Origin: Persephonella atlantica
GTDB lineage: Bacteria > Aquificota > Aquificia > Aquificales > Hydrogenothermaceae
Direction: 5' to 3'
DNA: 64,000 nucleotides
NCBI RefSeq assembly: GCF_016617615.1
Contig: NZ_JAACYA010000002.1
Coordinates: forward strand, 62,001 to 126,000
This document shows, one piece after another, positions 36,002-44,127 of the stretch. The translations under genes were made by a program, and so were the position numbers. The notes below the pieces were generated by a model. The model had not been told where the DNA came from. It saw nothing but the letters and a program-made list of their open reading frames with translations, and made no database searches. The first letter of the stretch is position 1. Each line of letters starts with the position of its first letter.

Positions 36002-36976
36002 ATGAAAACATTAGACAGGGATTTCTTACAGCTTATTGGAAATAGGATTATAAATAGAGCCAACAGGTTAGGGATAGAATTATCTGATATAGGCATAACT
36101 CCAGCAAAGGAAAAATCCTTAATAAATGGAGAATATCAGTTTACTTTTACAGAAATTAAAGAAATTGCAGAGAAATTATATATAGATCCATTGAGGCTTT
36201 TATCCAAAGATTACAAGGATTTTACAATAAGATTTAGGAATATAGACAGAGTACATTTTCAAACAATCCAACACATTGAAGAAATATTGCATGTATTAAT
36301 AAGCGAAAGTTTAATAAAAGAAACTTTATTCAAAGATTTAACAAAAGAATATGTCAATTTGAAGAGAGATTATGGATTGGATAATTTTACTATTGGCATT
36401 ACCATTGCAAATAAGACAAGAAATATATATGGAATTGGGATAAGTCCTATAAACCTTTTCAAGTTTTGTTTTGAAAATAATTTTTACCCTCTAATTATAA
36501 ATGAAAATAGTGCTTTTGAAGGGGCTTTACTTGTAATAGACAATTATGCCGTTGCATTAATTAAAAGCACCTATGTCCCCAGAATGCATTTTACACTGGC
36601 TCATGAACTTGGACATTTTATTATGCATAAAAATTTAGAAATCAGGTTTGATGATAAAATAAATTTAAATGATACAAAACCAGAAGAAGTTACTGCTAAC
36701 TATTTTGCAAGCGAAATGATACTTCCATCTGAAGCTGTAAGGCAATATAGATTTATTGATTTACAAGATTACTGCATTAGTAAAGAAGCTTTAAGTATAT
36801 CTTTGGAAAGGAACAAAGTGAACTTGAACTTAGACTTTTATGTACCTAAGTGTGATATTAGATATGTAAAACCATACACACTAAACAACATAATAAGAGA
36901 AAATATAGATTTATATGGGATAGAATTAAAAAGAATCATAGAGTTATTACTATGGAATCCAAGGAAAAATATTTAA
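36002..36976 (+). CDS. HTH-plus-ImmA/IrrE (DUF955) metallopeptidase-like protein
   Basis: 324 residues. N-terminal XRE-like HTH (about 5-70) and a C-terminal ImmA/IrrE domain with FTLAHELGHFIMH (HELGH at 201-205) and the downstream EEVTANYFASEMILPS, which gives the third zinc ligand. Such proteins cleave repressors in phage or mobile-element regulation, or act as the antitoxin-like half of two-gene modules. The next gene overlaps by 25 bases, so they are coupled. Base use is more AT-rich than neighbours. No strong ribosome site is seen. Confidence 0.87.
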   Translation: MKTLDRDFLQLIGNRIINRANRLGIELSDIGITPAKEKSLINGEYQFTFTEIKEIAEKLYIDPLRLLSKDYKDFTIRFRNIDRVHFQTIQHIEEILHVLISESLIKETLFKDLTKEYVNLKRDYGLDNFTIGITIANKTRNIYGIGISPINLFKFCFENNFYPLIINENSAFEGALLVIDNYAVALIKSTYVPRMHFTLAHELGHFIMHKNLEIRFDDKINLNDTKPEEVTANYFASEMILPSEAVRQYRFIDLQDYCISKEALSISLERNKVNLNLDFYVPKCDIRYVKPYTLNNIIRENIDLYGIELKRIIELLLWNPRKNI

Positions 36977-37545
36977 TAATAGACCACAATATTTTTATAA
37001 CTGCAAAAACAATCTTGAGAAAGCATGCCCAAAACCCTTCTTTCCCAGATCTATTTGAACTGTTAGAATCAGATTTTTTATTCTTCACATTATGCAAAAA
37101 ATATCAGCCTGATTTTGAAGAAGTTATTCCATTAGAAAAAACAAAATTTATAGAAAATTACGAAAAAGAATTTGGAGAAAATTTTGAAGATGGTCTTTTA
37201 TTTTTAGCTCAAGATTTTTATAATACGGCTAATCTTGATATCTATACCTATTTTCAAAGAGATCCAGACAAAGATAATGACCTTAAACTTCTTGGATTTG
37301 TTTTTTATGTAAAATACATTAAAGAGGTTCCATTTGTTTTTTTACATAGGGAAAATAAAATTAGATTTGTATGCGATAAAGTTAATTTAAATGATTGTTG
37401 TTTATTGCATATATTAGATTGTTTTACAAAAAATGGATTCAATGAATTTTCTATCTTAAAGAAAAATCTTGAAAATAGTTCAATTCCCAATCCCAAATGG
37501 GTTAAGGAAGTAAACTTTAAAGATTGTGATATCTTTTTCAGATAA
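36952..37545 (+). CDS. Possible PIN-like partner of the ImmA protein
   Basis: 197 residues, no signal or membrane helix. The start KYLIIDHNIFITA resembles the first strand of a PIN nuclease (hydrophobics then an Asp), and acidic residues occur later (DPDKDND near 102-108 and FVCDKVNLNDCC near 140-150). ImmA-family genes are commonly paired with PIN-like DUF4411 proteins; whether this one belongs to that family I cannot confirm. The 25-base overlap with the ImmA gene strongly suggests one functional module. Other nuclease or unknown folds are possible. Confidence 0.6.
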   Translation: MESKEKYLIIDHNIFITAKTILRKHAQNPSFPDLFELLESDFLFFTLCKKYQPDFEEVIPLEKTKFIENYEKEFGENFEDGLLFLAQDFYNTANLDIYTYFQRDPDKDNDLKLLGFVFYVKYIKEVPFVFLHRENKIRFVCDKVNLNDCCLLHILDCFTKNGFNEFSILKKNLENSSIPNPKWVKEVNFKDCDIFFR

Positions 37546-37596
37546 ATTTGTTTTATTAGAGTTGAAATTATTTTTTCATCTTCTCTATATACCTAA

Positions 37597-37626
37597 AAAA
37601 TTTCCAATCTATTTTGAGATTTTTTC
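37597..37626 (+). repeat. Downstream copy of an imperfect repeat flanking the ImmA pair
   Basis: Thirty bases starting AAAATTTCCAATCTATTTTG match the segment at 35715-35744 at 26 of 30 positions in the same direction. A weaker third copy (CTAATCTTTTTTGAGATTTT) lies near 35864-35885. The outer pair brackets the ImmA/PIN-like genes over about 1.9 kb. Confidence 0.5.
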
Positions 37627-37725
37627 TAAACTCTCACACCAGTTTTTGTATCTGAGCTAGTTTTCGCTAATCACATTTGCATTTTCTACATCAACGCAGT
37701 AATAATAATAAAAAGGAGAAGAAAG

Positions 37726-38001
37726 ATGGAGAAGAAAAAAGGTAAAGAAATAGAGCAAATAAGGGAAGCATTGGGATTTATTTATAATCAGTCTATAGAT
37801 ATTGATGAATTTGTTGGAGTAGATATCTATGATATGGAAAGGGCTTTGAAAAATAGAGACAATGAATTAGAAGAACTAGTGGATAAAATTTTAAAAAAGT
37901 TTAAAAAAGAAATAACAGAACCAGGAGTCTATGAGTTTATCCTTTCTTTTGCGGAAGATAACACGCCTTTACTTTATGAAAAACTCAAAAATCTCAAATA
38001 A
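37726..38001 (+). CDS. Hypothetical 91-residue acidic helical protein
   Basis: Strong AAAAGGAG before the ATG. The product is helical and charged, with no membrane part or Cys and no recognised motif. It lies after the repeat at 37.6 kb, between the ImmA pair and housekeeping genes, and could belong to the same acquired segment. Confidence 0.6.
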   Translation: MEKKKGKEIEQIREALGFIYNQSIDIDEFVGVDIYDMERALKNRDNELEELVDKILKKFKKEITEPGVYEFILSFAEDNTPLLYEKLKNLK

Positions 38002-38136
38002 TCTCTTATCCAACCTGTCCTAACAATTCCTTTACAGCAAAACCAATCTAAAGTGAAATATGGGATTTTAAGAATTGTTGATAAAATCACTTCAGACAGA
38101 TATATTATTCTTAAATACTGTTTGTCAGGAGAGATA

Positions 38137-38841
38137 ATGGACAGTGATACTCAGCTTTTACTGGAGTTACACCAGTTAGATGAAGAGATAAACAGATTAG
38201 AAAAACTTGAATCAAAAATTCCACAGGAGATTCAGGCTTTAAAGTTAGAAAAAGAAAATATTATCCACAGATTTGAAAAAATTCAGACAGAGCTAAACAG
38301 ATTAGAAAGTCTAAAGAGAGAAAAAGAGTTAGACATACAGACATTTGAAGACAGGATTTTAAAAATTCAGGATGCCCTTGACAAGGTAAGAACAAACGAG
38401 GAGTACAAAGCTCTCTTGAGAGAAAAAGCACAGGCAGAAGAGTCTATTATGGAGATAGAAGACGAGATACTCGCAATTATGGAAGATATTGAAAATCTCC
38501 AGAAAGAAAAGGAAGAGCTAAGCAAAAAGATAGAAAAAGAGCAGGAAGAGATAGAAAACAAAATAAGAGAAAAAGAAAAGCAGTTAGAAGAGATAAAGAT
38601 GCAGATTAATATGTTCAAAGAAAAAAGAGAAAAATTAAAAGATAGTCTGACACAGCCTCTCATATCCAAGTACGAAATGATTAAAAATAAAAGAGGAAGT
38701 GCTGTTGCTGTTGTTGACAGTGATACATGTACAGGGTGCTTTCTGATTATTCCCCCAAAAGTTTACTCTGAGCTTGTCAAAGGGGAAAAGCTCCTCACCT
38801 GTCCCCACTGTGGCAGATTTTTGATTTATCAGCCTAAATAA
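38137..38841 (+). CDS. Coiled-coil zinc-ribbon protein (DUF164/CT398-like)
   Basis: 234 residues from the ATG at 38137, which follows CAGGAGAG; 28 upstream in-frame codons are not needed. A long coiled coil (about 10-180, many Glu/Lys heptads) ends in a C4 zinc ribbon, CTGC near 202 and CPHC near 225. Members of this widespread family lack a settled function. The end overlaps the dapF-like gene by 8 bases, convergent. Confidence 0.85.
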   Translation: MDSDTQLLLELHQLDEEINRLEKLESKIPQEIQALKLEKENIIHRFEKIQTELNRLESLKREKELDIQTFEDRILKIQDALDKVRTNEEYKALLREKAQAEESIMEIEDEILAIMEDIENLQKEKEELSKKIEKEQEEIENKIREKEKQLEEIKMQINMFKEKREKLKDSLTQPLISKYEMIKNKRGSAVAVVDSDTCTGCFLIIPPKVYSELVKGEKLLTCPHCGRFLIYQPK

Positions 38842-39697
38842 ACTGCTCTGTAAGTTCAGGGCTGAGATGTCCTGAACATATCTCCTGAGCTTCCCCAGTC
38901 ATCCTTATGTTCCAGTTTTCGTCTATCTGTATTCTCAGGGTTCCCCCCGGCATTTTTATCGTTAGATCCCTGTCTGTTAAGCCTTTTTTTACCATAACGG
39001 AAGCAACTGCACATGAAGAACTGCCTGAAGCAAGTGTGTATCCTGCTCCCCTTTCCCATATCCGGATTTCTACAAGGTCTGGAGATAAAACCTTGACAAA
39101 CTGAACGTTAACTCTATTTGGGAATATATCTAAATGTTCAATTTTTGCTCCATACTTTTTAACGATGTTTTCGTCAAGCTCATCAACAATTATCACGCAG
39201 TGGGGATTACCTACAGAAACACAGTTTATCTCAAACTCTCTATCATCAACTTTAATCTTTTTTCCTATACATTCTTCTGTATCACACAAAACAGGTATCT
39301 CATTAGCTGTGAATACAGCCTTTCCCATATCTACTGTTATTACAGATGCCCTTCCGTTTGTAAGTTCTTCAATTCTTGCCTTTACTATTCCCCCTTTTGT
39401 TTCTATTGTGAACTCTCTTTTCATTGTATATCCGTAATCGTACAGAAATTTAGAGAATATTCTCAGTCCGTTTCCGCTTTTTTCTGCTTCTGAGCCGTCA
39501 GGATTAAAAATCCTCAGACCAAAATCTGCCTTTGATGAATAGGTTTTGAGCAAGATACCATCTGAGCCAATACCATAATGAACATCACATATGGTCTTAA
39601 TTGCTTCCCTGTCCAGATTAAAATCTATCCACTCTTCATCAAGGCAGATGTAATCGTTTCCAAGACCGTGAAATTTTGCAAAAAAGTTCGTCTCCAT
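38834..39697 (-). CDS. dapF: Diaminopimelate epimerase homologue with Ser in both catalytic Cys positions
   Basis: 287 residues of the DapF fold, with FHGLGNDYICLD at the start, YGIGSDGILL, FNPDGSEAEKSGNGLR and GNPHCVI. In active DapF the two catalytic bases are cysteines in CGNG and ACGxG. Here they are Ser74 (KSGNG) and Ser224 (LASGSSSCA), and a Gly of the second loop is Ser227. The rest of the fold is normal. Either Ser supports a different reaction, or this is a paralogue and meso-DAP is made elsewhere (another DapF or DapL). The gene symbol reflects homology, not proven activity. Confidence 0.8.
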   Translation of the reverse strand: METNFFAKFHGLGNDYICLDEEWIDFNLDREAIKTICDVHYGIGSDGILLKTYSSKADFGLRIFNPDGSEAEKSGNGLRIFSKFLYDYGYTMKREFTIETKGGIVKARIEELTNGRASVITVDMGKAVFTANEIPVLCDTEECIGKKIKVDDREFEINCVSVGNPHCVIIVDELDENIVKKYGAKIEHLDIFPNRVNVQFVKVLSPDLVEIRIWERGAGYTLASGSSSCAVASVMVKKGLTDRDLTIKMPGGTLRIQIDENWNIRMTGEAQEICSGHLSPELTEQFI

Positions 39698-39706
39698 TTT
39701 TATCCC

Positions 39707-40309
39707 CTAAAAATTTTCTTTTATCTTTTTTATCAAAATTTCCTTAACAGTTTCAATGTCTATATCAACAAAATCTGTCATATTACACACAGGAATGTCA
39801 GATATACCGCAGGGCACAATCCATTTAAAAAAAGTTTTGTCCACATTAACATTAAGGGAAAAACCGTGATAGGCAACATTCCTTGATATTTTTACACCGA
39901 TAAAGCCTATCTTCCCTTTGTCTGTAAAAACTCCTCTTCTCTTTTTTATTCTAAAAGAATGTATTCCTATTTCTTTTAAGGTTTCTATCATAATTTGTTC
40001 CAATGTCCACACATAATTTTTCACAGAAAGTTTCTTTCCTTTTAGATAAACTACTGGATATACAACAATCTGTCCAGGGCCATGAAATGTAACACTTCCT
40101 CCTCTTTCCACTTCATACACAGGAATGTCTGCAGGAATGTTTTTCAGGTGCTCTTCCTGTGTGGTTTTGCCTTTTGTGTAAACAGGAAAATGCTCTGTTA
40201 TCAAAATGATATCCTCCAGACTACTGTCCTGTAGTTTACTCTGAAACAGCTTTTTCTGAAGCCTTAAAGCATCTTCGTAATGGGTTTTTCCAAGCTGTAG
40301 TACCTTCAT
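39707..40309 (-). CDS. lipB: Octanoyl-[acyl carrier protein]-protein N-octanoyltransferase LipB
   Basis: Moves octanoyl from ACP to lipoyl domains. 200 residues from the ATG at 40309; a 20-residue upstream extension is out of line with the family. Motif RGGSVTFHGPGQ at 69-80, an invariant Lys region (KIGFIGVKISRNVAYHG, about 133-149) and catalytic Cys167 in VPCGI. TATAAT on this strand ends 6 bases before the ATG, so the message may be leaderless. It follows, with 9 bases between, by the dapF-like gene. Confidence 0.93.
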   Translation of the reverse strand: MKVLQLGKTHYEDALRLQKKLFQSKLQDSSLEDIILITEHFPVYTKGKTTQEEHLKNIPADIPVYEVERGGSVTFHGPGQIVVYPVVYLKGKKLSVKNYVWTLEQIMIETLKEIGIHSFRIKKRRGVFTDKGKIGFIGVKISRNVAYHGFSLNVNVDKTFFKWIVPCGISDIPVCNMTDFVDIDIETVKEILIKKIKENF

Positions 40310-40333
40310 GTTAAAATTATAATAAAAAGAGGT

Positions 40334-40759
40334 TTGAGGGTGCTGAAGATAAAAAAAGAACTGATACATCAGATAGAAAAACAGGGAGAAGAAGGCTATC
40401 CTTATGAGATATGTGGATTTATCATTGGTGATATAGATTACAGCAGTAATACAAGAACAGCCTATCAGATTATGCAGGTTGAAAACAAAAATAAGGAAAG
40501 GGCAAACGACAGATTTGAGATTGACCCAAGGGATTATCTTAAAGCTGAAGAAGAAGCAGAAAAATCAGGTTTTCAGATTATAGGTATATATCATTCTCAT
40601 CCTGACCATCCTGACAGACCTTCAGAAACTGACCTGAGATTTGCACAACCTGATATGTCATACATAATTGTTTCTGTTGAAAATGGAAAGGCAAAAAGCT
40701 GGAGTAGCTGGGAGTTGTCTGGGAAAAAGTTTGAAAAGGAAAAGGTAGAGATTATCTGA
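40334..40759 (+). CDS. JAMM/MPN-type metalloprotease domain protein
   Basis: 141 residues. Conserved Glu25 in YEICGFIIG and the HxHx10D zinc site His87-Ser-His89 to Asp100 in YHSHPDHPDRPSETD show a complete JAMM site. Bacterial relatives trim ubiquitin-like sulfur-carrier proteins or cleave Cys-linked conjugates. No ThiS/MoaD-like gene is adjacent. The start is TTG at 40334 or GTG at 40340, after AGAGG. Divergent from lipB. Confidence 0.88.
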   Translation: MRVLKIKKELIHQIEKQGEEGYPYEICGFIIGDIDYSSNTRTAYQIMQVENKNKERANDRFEIDPRDYLKAEEEAEKSGFQIIGIYHSHPDHPDRPSETDLRFAQPDMSYIIVSVENGKAKSWSSWELSGKKFEKEKVEII

Positions 40760-41261
40760 TTTTTTCAAGGGTAATATCTATCTTTCCTTCTATCTCTATC
40801 TTTTCCGGTAATCTACTGCCGTTTTTTACAAGCATTACTATTCTTTTCACCCTTTTGCTTTTCAGTGGATAAATTATTACTCTGTCTTTACTCCTTTCAA
40901 CTTTGTATGGGAAACTTTTGTCATCTTTTACACTTTTCCCTTCCATTATGTATTTAACAATTAGGGGAAGCCACGGTTTTTTCTTCTTTATCTGTTCGTC
41001 TCTGTAAACTTTTTCTTTCTTATTTTCTTTCTCATACAGAAAATAACCTTCCTTACTTGCTTCAAATCGGAATGTATAGTTATAAAGCCATCTGAGACTT
41101 TTGTAGGTTTCACCTTTGACTACAGCACTGTCTTTTTTTATATCAAATGTTATCTCACCAACAGGGATAAAATATACATATGCTTTATAAACTCCCGTTT
41201 CTCCTTTTGAAATGACAGAAAATAACAGAATAAACGAAACAGACAACAAAAATCTTCCCAT
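40752..41261 (-). CDS. Exported DUF3108 protein
   Basis: 169 residues with a signal peptide (about 1-20, ending VISKG). The remaining beta-rich chain with YVYFIPVGEITFDI and YNYTFRFEASKEG matches DUF3108, a periplasmic lipid-binding-like family of unknown role. Convergent overlap of 8 bases with the JAMM gene. Confidence 0.75.
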   Translation of the reverse strand: MGRFLLSVSFILLFSVISKGETGVYKAYVYFIPVGEITFDIKKDSAVVKGETYKSLRWLYNYTFRFEASKEGYFLYEKENKKEKVYRDEQIKKKKPWLPLIVKYIMEGKSVKDDKSFPYKVERSKDRVIIYPLKSKRVKRIVMLVKNGSRLPEKIEIEGKIDITLEKIR

Positions 41262-41294
41262 ACTGTTTCCTGAATGTTTTTGAGATTAAGATAA

Positions 41295-41324
41295 TGAAAA
41301 AAGGGGTGAAAATCCACCCCTTTA
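41295..41324 (-). terminator. Terminator of the cold-shock gene
   Basis: AAAGGGGTG and CACCCCTTT form a 9-bp stem with a 6-base loop; on the minus strand a TTTTTTC run follows. It lies 11 bases after the csp stop. Confidence 0.88.
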
Positions 41325-41334
41325 TGTGAAAATG

Positions 41335-41544
41335 TTAGCCGCTTACTACGACGTTTTGAGCTTTTTCACCTTTGTCTTCTTTGACGATGTCAAACTCTAC
41401 TCTTTGTCCTTCTTCAAGGGTTTTGAATCCTTCACCCTGAATGGCTGAGAAATGAACAAAAACATCTCCCTGACCATCATCTCTTGTGATAAATCCGTAC
41501 CCTTTCTTTGAGTTGAACCATTTTACTGTACCTGTGTGACGCAT
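41335..41544 (-). CDS. Cold-shock protein (CspA family)
   Basis: 69-residue single-stranded nucleic-acid-binding protein. RNP1 KKGYGFI and RNP2 VFVHFSAI are intact, with GTVKWFN at the start. TTGGAGGATTTT precedes the ATG. Monocistronic, with its own promoter, a structured leader of about 100 bases and terminator. Acts as an RNA chaperone; a growth-temperature role is from the family. Confidence 0.96.
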   Translation of the reverse strand: MRHTGTVKWFNSKKGYGFITRDDGQGDVFVHFSAIQGEGFKTLEEGQRVEFDIVKEDKGEKAQNVVVSG

Positions 41545-41582
41545 TACTAAAAATCCTCCAAATAAAAATTACTTTTTGAAGC

Positions 41583-41638
41583 GTTTAAAGACCTGTGTGA
41601 GCGCTCAGTGGAAGGGATCCCTCCCCAGACCTTTAAAC
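41583..41638 (-). ncRNA. Structured 5' leader of the cold-shock mRNA
   Basis: On the minus strand GTTTAAAG and CTTTAAAC close a 56-base element. Inside it are a 6-bp hairpin with a GATC loop (from GGGAGG...CCTTCC) and a GAGCGCTC palindrome, giving a likely three-way junction. It lies between the promoter near 41.66 kb and the ribosome site near 41.55 kb. Leaders of cold-shock genes often switch with temperature; no known riboswitch is recognised. Confidence 0.55.
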
Positions 41639-41651
41639 AACTCCAGCAATA

Positions 41652-41680
41652 AGTATGTGCCTTTTTAGGTATAAAGTCAA
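41652..41680 (-). promoter_or_regulatory. Promoter of the cold-shock gene
   Basis: On the minus strand TTGACT (41680-41675), 17-base spacer, CATACT (41657-41652). Start near 41645, giving a leader of about 100 bases before the ATG. Confidence 0.6.
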
Positions 41681-41702
41681 TACTAATATGCACAAACTTT
41701 GG

Positions 41703-43514
41703 TCATCTTCCTCCAGCTCCTCCACCACCAAAGCCACCTCCTGCCCCAAATCCTCCTCCTGATACTGCCTTCTGGGAAGCCTGCAGTTTTCCGACAGAAA
41801 TAGTTAGATGTCTGTAAGACCTGTGAAATCTTATTCTTGTGTTTCTTGATATATTTACTTCAGGAATACTAACATTTAAAGATTTCATAACCTTTTCAAC
41901 CTTTTTGGCAACTCCAAGAGCTGTTCCATAAACAAGCCATTCTTCCCATACAACTATATCTTCTGGTGCATACTTTTTTATCATTGCAAGGTCTGACAAA
42001 AATCTTCTGAATGAATTCCACTGCAGTTTTTCCTTATAAAAGTTTTCTTTCCATCTTCCAAGGAGCTGTGTATGGGAGAAGACAAATGGCAAAATCTGCA
42101 AAACAAATGTTGTGCTGAGAATAAACGCAGGGTACAGGTCGGTATCTGTAAAGGAGTTTTCCAGACCAGCAACAAGATAGACAGCTGAAAAAATACTGCA
42201 GATAAGAGCAACAGGATAAACGGTAAATCTGAATATTTTTCTTCCTGTATCTTCAATAAAAGCAGAGGAAATAGTTATATCTTTGTGTTTCATCAGATAG
42301 TCCATATCATTTTTTATTATTTTTAATGCTGTTATATCTTTCTGAGATGTATATCTGTCTATCTTGCTTTCTAAAACAGCACTGCTGAACACCATACCTT
42401 CAGGGTCAACTGTATGCTTTTTTAAAAACTGAAGAATTCTCTTCTCATAAGGGTCTTCTGAGTAGTACCTTACTATTTTTATCTGAAGGTCTGAAGGAAA
42501 TGGCTCTATTTTTATAATTCCCTTTTTGTGCATATCTAAAAGTGTTGAGTAAAAGGCATTCTCGTCAGCCTCCAAAACATCCCCATTAAAGACAAGGTTA
42601 ACAATATAGGGTTTCCTGCTTTTTTCAGGTATAAAACTCAGAAAATGGGGGACTGTGAAACTTTTTTCCCTGCCGTATCTGCTGTACAAAGCGAAGATAA
42701 AAACAGGAAAAGATACAACTACAGTAAGGAAACCATAGATGAGCAGGTTAGAAAACACTATTCCACTGTTCGCCCGCAATGTTTTTTGAAGCAGATTACT
42801 GACCTTTTGTTTATAACCATTAAACTCATACTTTGCAGTTAGCATTTCTATCTCAACAAGACCATTTTCTTTTGCCTTCCCCTTTATCAGCCATCCTTCT
42901 GCCGTTTTTTTGACTGAGTAGTTCGGCAGGTGTGGAAAAACTTTTAAGATAATCCCTGCAGAGTCTTTTATGCTTATAGAGATATCTGTGTAAGGGATAT
43001 GTCTGTCTGCCAGTTTTATGTTTATCTGGTTAAACTCTCCATCTGTATTAACTGGAGGAAAAAGAAGGTAGTTTATCTTCAAACTATACTTCCCTGCTGT
43101 AAAATATCTGTCGCTTATTACTCCCACTTCATTTCTGTATGCTTTTTGAACAATAAATCCCTTTAGAGATGGTGGGAAATTTCCATAAACATTTCCTGAA
43201 TAATCTTTTATGTAGTACGGACTATCTGTAATAACATCAGCAACTTTTATGTGAGGGTTATTCAGGCTGTTCTGATAAGACAAAGGAGCTTTCCAGTATC
43301 TGTACAGCATTCTGTATTTGCCAGATTTTTTTACATCAAAGATATACTGCTCCTCAAGACCTACTGTTTCTCCAATTTCTATTACAGCTGAATACTGGGC
43401 TGTAAGGTCGTGAAATAAAAGCCTTAGGTCATAAAAAAACGACAGATATATACCTGTAATCCCTGCAATAACAGATAAGAACAAAAGCAGTTTGAACTTT
43501 TTTAGCTCTTCCAT
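41703..43514 (-). CDS. DUF2207 membrane protein with Gly-rich tail
   Basis: About 603 residues. One N-terminal membrane helix (about 8-30), a large extracytoplasmic beta domain (DUF2207, about 40-240), a helix near 255-280, a cytoplasmic part, then two helices (about 435-490). The end is GGGFGAGGGFGGGGAGG, typical of this family. ATG overlaps the LemA stop in TGATG; an upstream TTG is the alternative. LemA plus DUF2207 is a common pair of unknown role in membrane processes. Confidence 0.86.
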   Translation of the reverse strand: MEELKKFKLLLFLSVIAGITGIYLSFFYDLRLLFHDLTAQYSAVIEIGETVGLEEQYIFDVKKSGKYRMLYRYWKAPLSYQNSLNNPHIKVADVITDSPYYIKDYSGNVYGNFPPSLKGFIVQKAYRNEVGVISDRYFTAGKYSLKINYLLFPPVNTDGEFNQINIKLADRHIPYTDISISIKDSAGIILKVFPHLPNYSVKKTAEGWLIKGKAKENGLVEIEMLTAKYEFNGYKQKVSNLLQKTLRANSGIVFSNLLIYGFLTVVVSFPVFIFALYSRYGREKSFTVPHFLSFIPEKSRKPYIVNLVFNGDVLEADENAFYSTLLDMHKKGIIKIEPFPSDLQIKIVRYYSEDPYEKRILQFLKKHTVDPEGMVFSSAVLESKIDRYTSQKDITALKIIKNDMDYLMKHKDITISSAFIEDTGRKIFRFTVYPVALICSIFSAVYLVAGLENSFTDTDLYPAFILSTTFVLQILPFVFSHTQLLGRWKENFYKEKLQWNSFRRFLSDLAMIKKYAPEDIVVWEEWLVYGTALGVAKKVEKVMKSLNVSIPEVNISRNTRIRFHRSYRHLTISVGKLQASQKAVSGGGFGAGGGFGGGGAGGR

Positions 43515-44065
43515 CAATTCCAGCTAAGGTCTGGCCTTTTTTCAATCTGTTCTTCAAATCTGAGATACTCTAACTTTGAAAACTTAAACAGATTTGCCAC
43601 AATGTTTGATGGAACAGTATCTATCATTGTGTTAAACTCCTGAACAATGTTGTTGTAGGTGTATCTGTGCCTTGATATCTCTTCTTCAATCTTTTTTATT
43701 GCATCGGTAAGCTGTTTTGCAAGCTCTGAGGTTTTTAGCTCAGGGTAGTTTTCAACAGCAACAAGAATGTTTCCTAATATCTGTCTTGACTGTTTCTCTA
43801 TCTCTGATATTTCAGAAGGTGTAGTTGCACCTAATATCTGACTTCTCAGCTGAGTTATCTTCTCAAAGGTCTCTTTCTCAAATGAAGCATAATTTTTTAC
43901 TGTCTCAACAAGCTGTGATAACATATCAAGTCTTTTTTTCAGGGCTACTTTTATCTGACCAAGTGTTGCCTGGGAACCATTCTTTAGGGTCATAAAACGG
44001 TTATAAACGGTAATACCGTAAAAAACAATTCCTATAACTATACCCAAAACTATTATTTTTAGCAT
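43514..44065 (-). CDS. lemA: LemA family protein
   Basis: 183 residues: one N-terminal membrane helix (about 2-20) and a long helical bundle (about 25-175), with [37 protein letters not shown] and [14 protein letters not shown]-like segments that fit LemA. The exposed end lies in the periplasm or outside. It is coupled to the DUF2207 gene. Confidence 0.92.
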   Translation of the reverse strand: MLKIIVLGIVIGIVFYGITVYNRFMTLKNGSQATLGQIKVALKKRLDMLSQLVETVKNYASFEKETFEKITQLRSQILGATTPSEISEIEKQSRQILGNILVAVENYPELKTSELAKQLTDAIKKIEEEISRHRYTYNNIVQEFNTMIDTVPSNIVANLFKFSKLEYLRFEEQIEKRPDLSWN

Positions 44066-44127
44066 CTTATCCCCTTTTTCTTATATTATTTAAAGATAAA
44101 GTTAAATTCTGAGGATTAAAAAAACAA

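Noticed and set aside
35496-37626. tRNA-Ser as an att site for the ImmA block
   Set aside because: No second copy of the tRNA 3' end was found downstream, and no active integrase is next to it.
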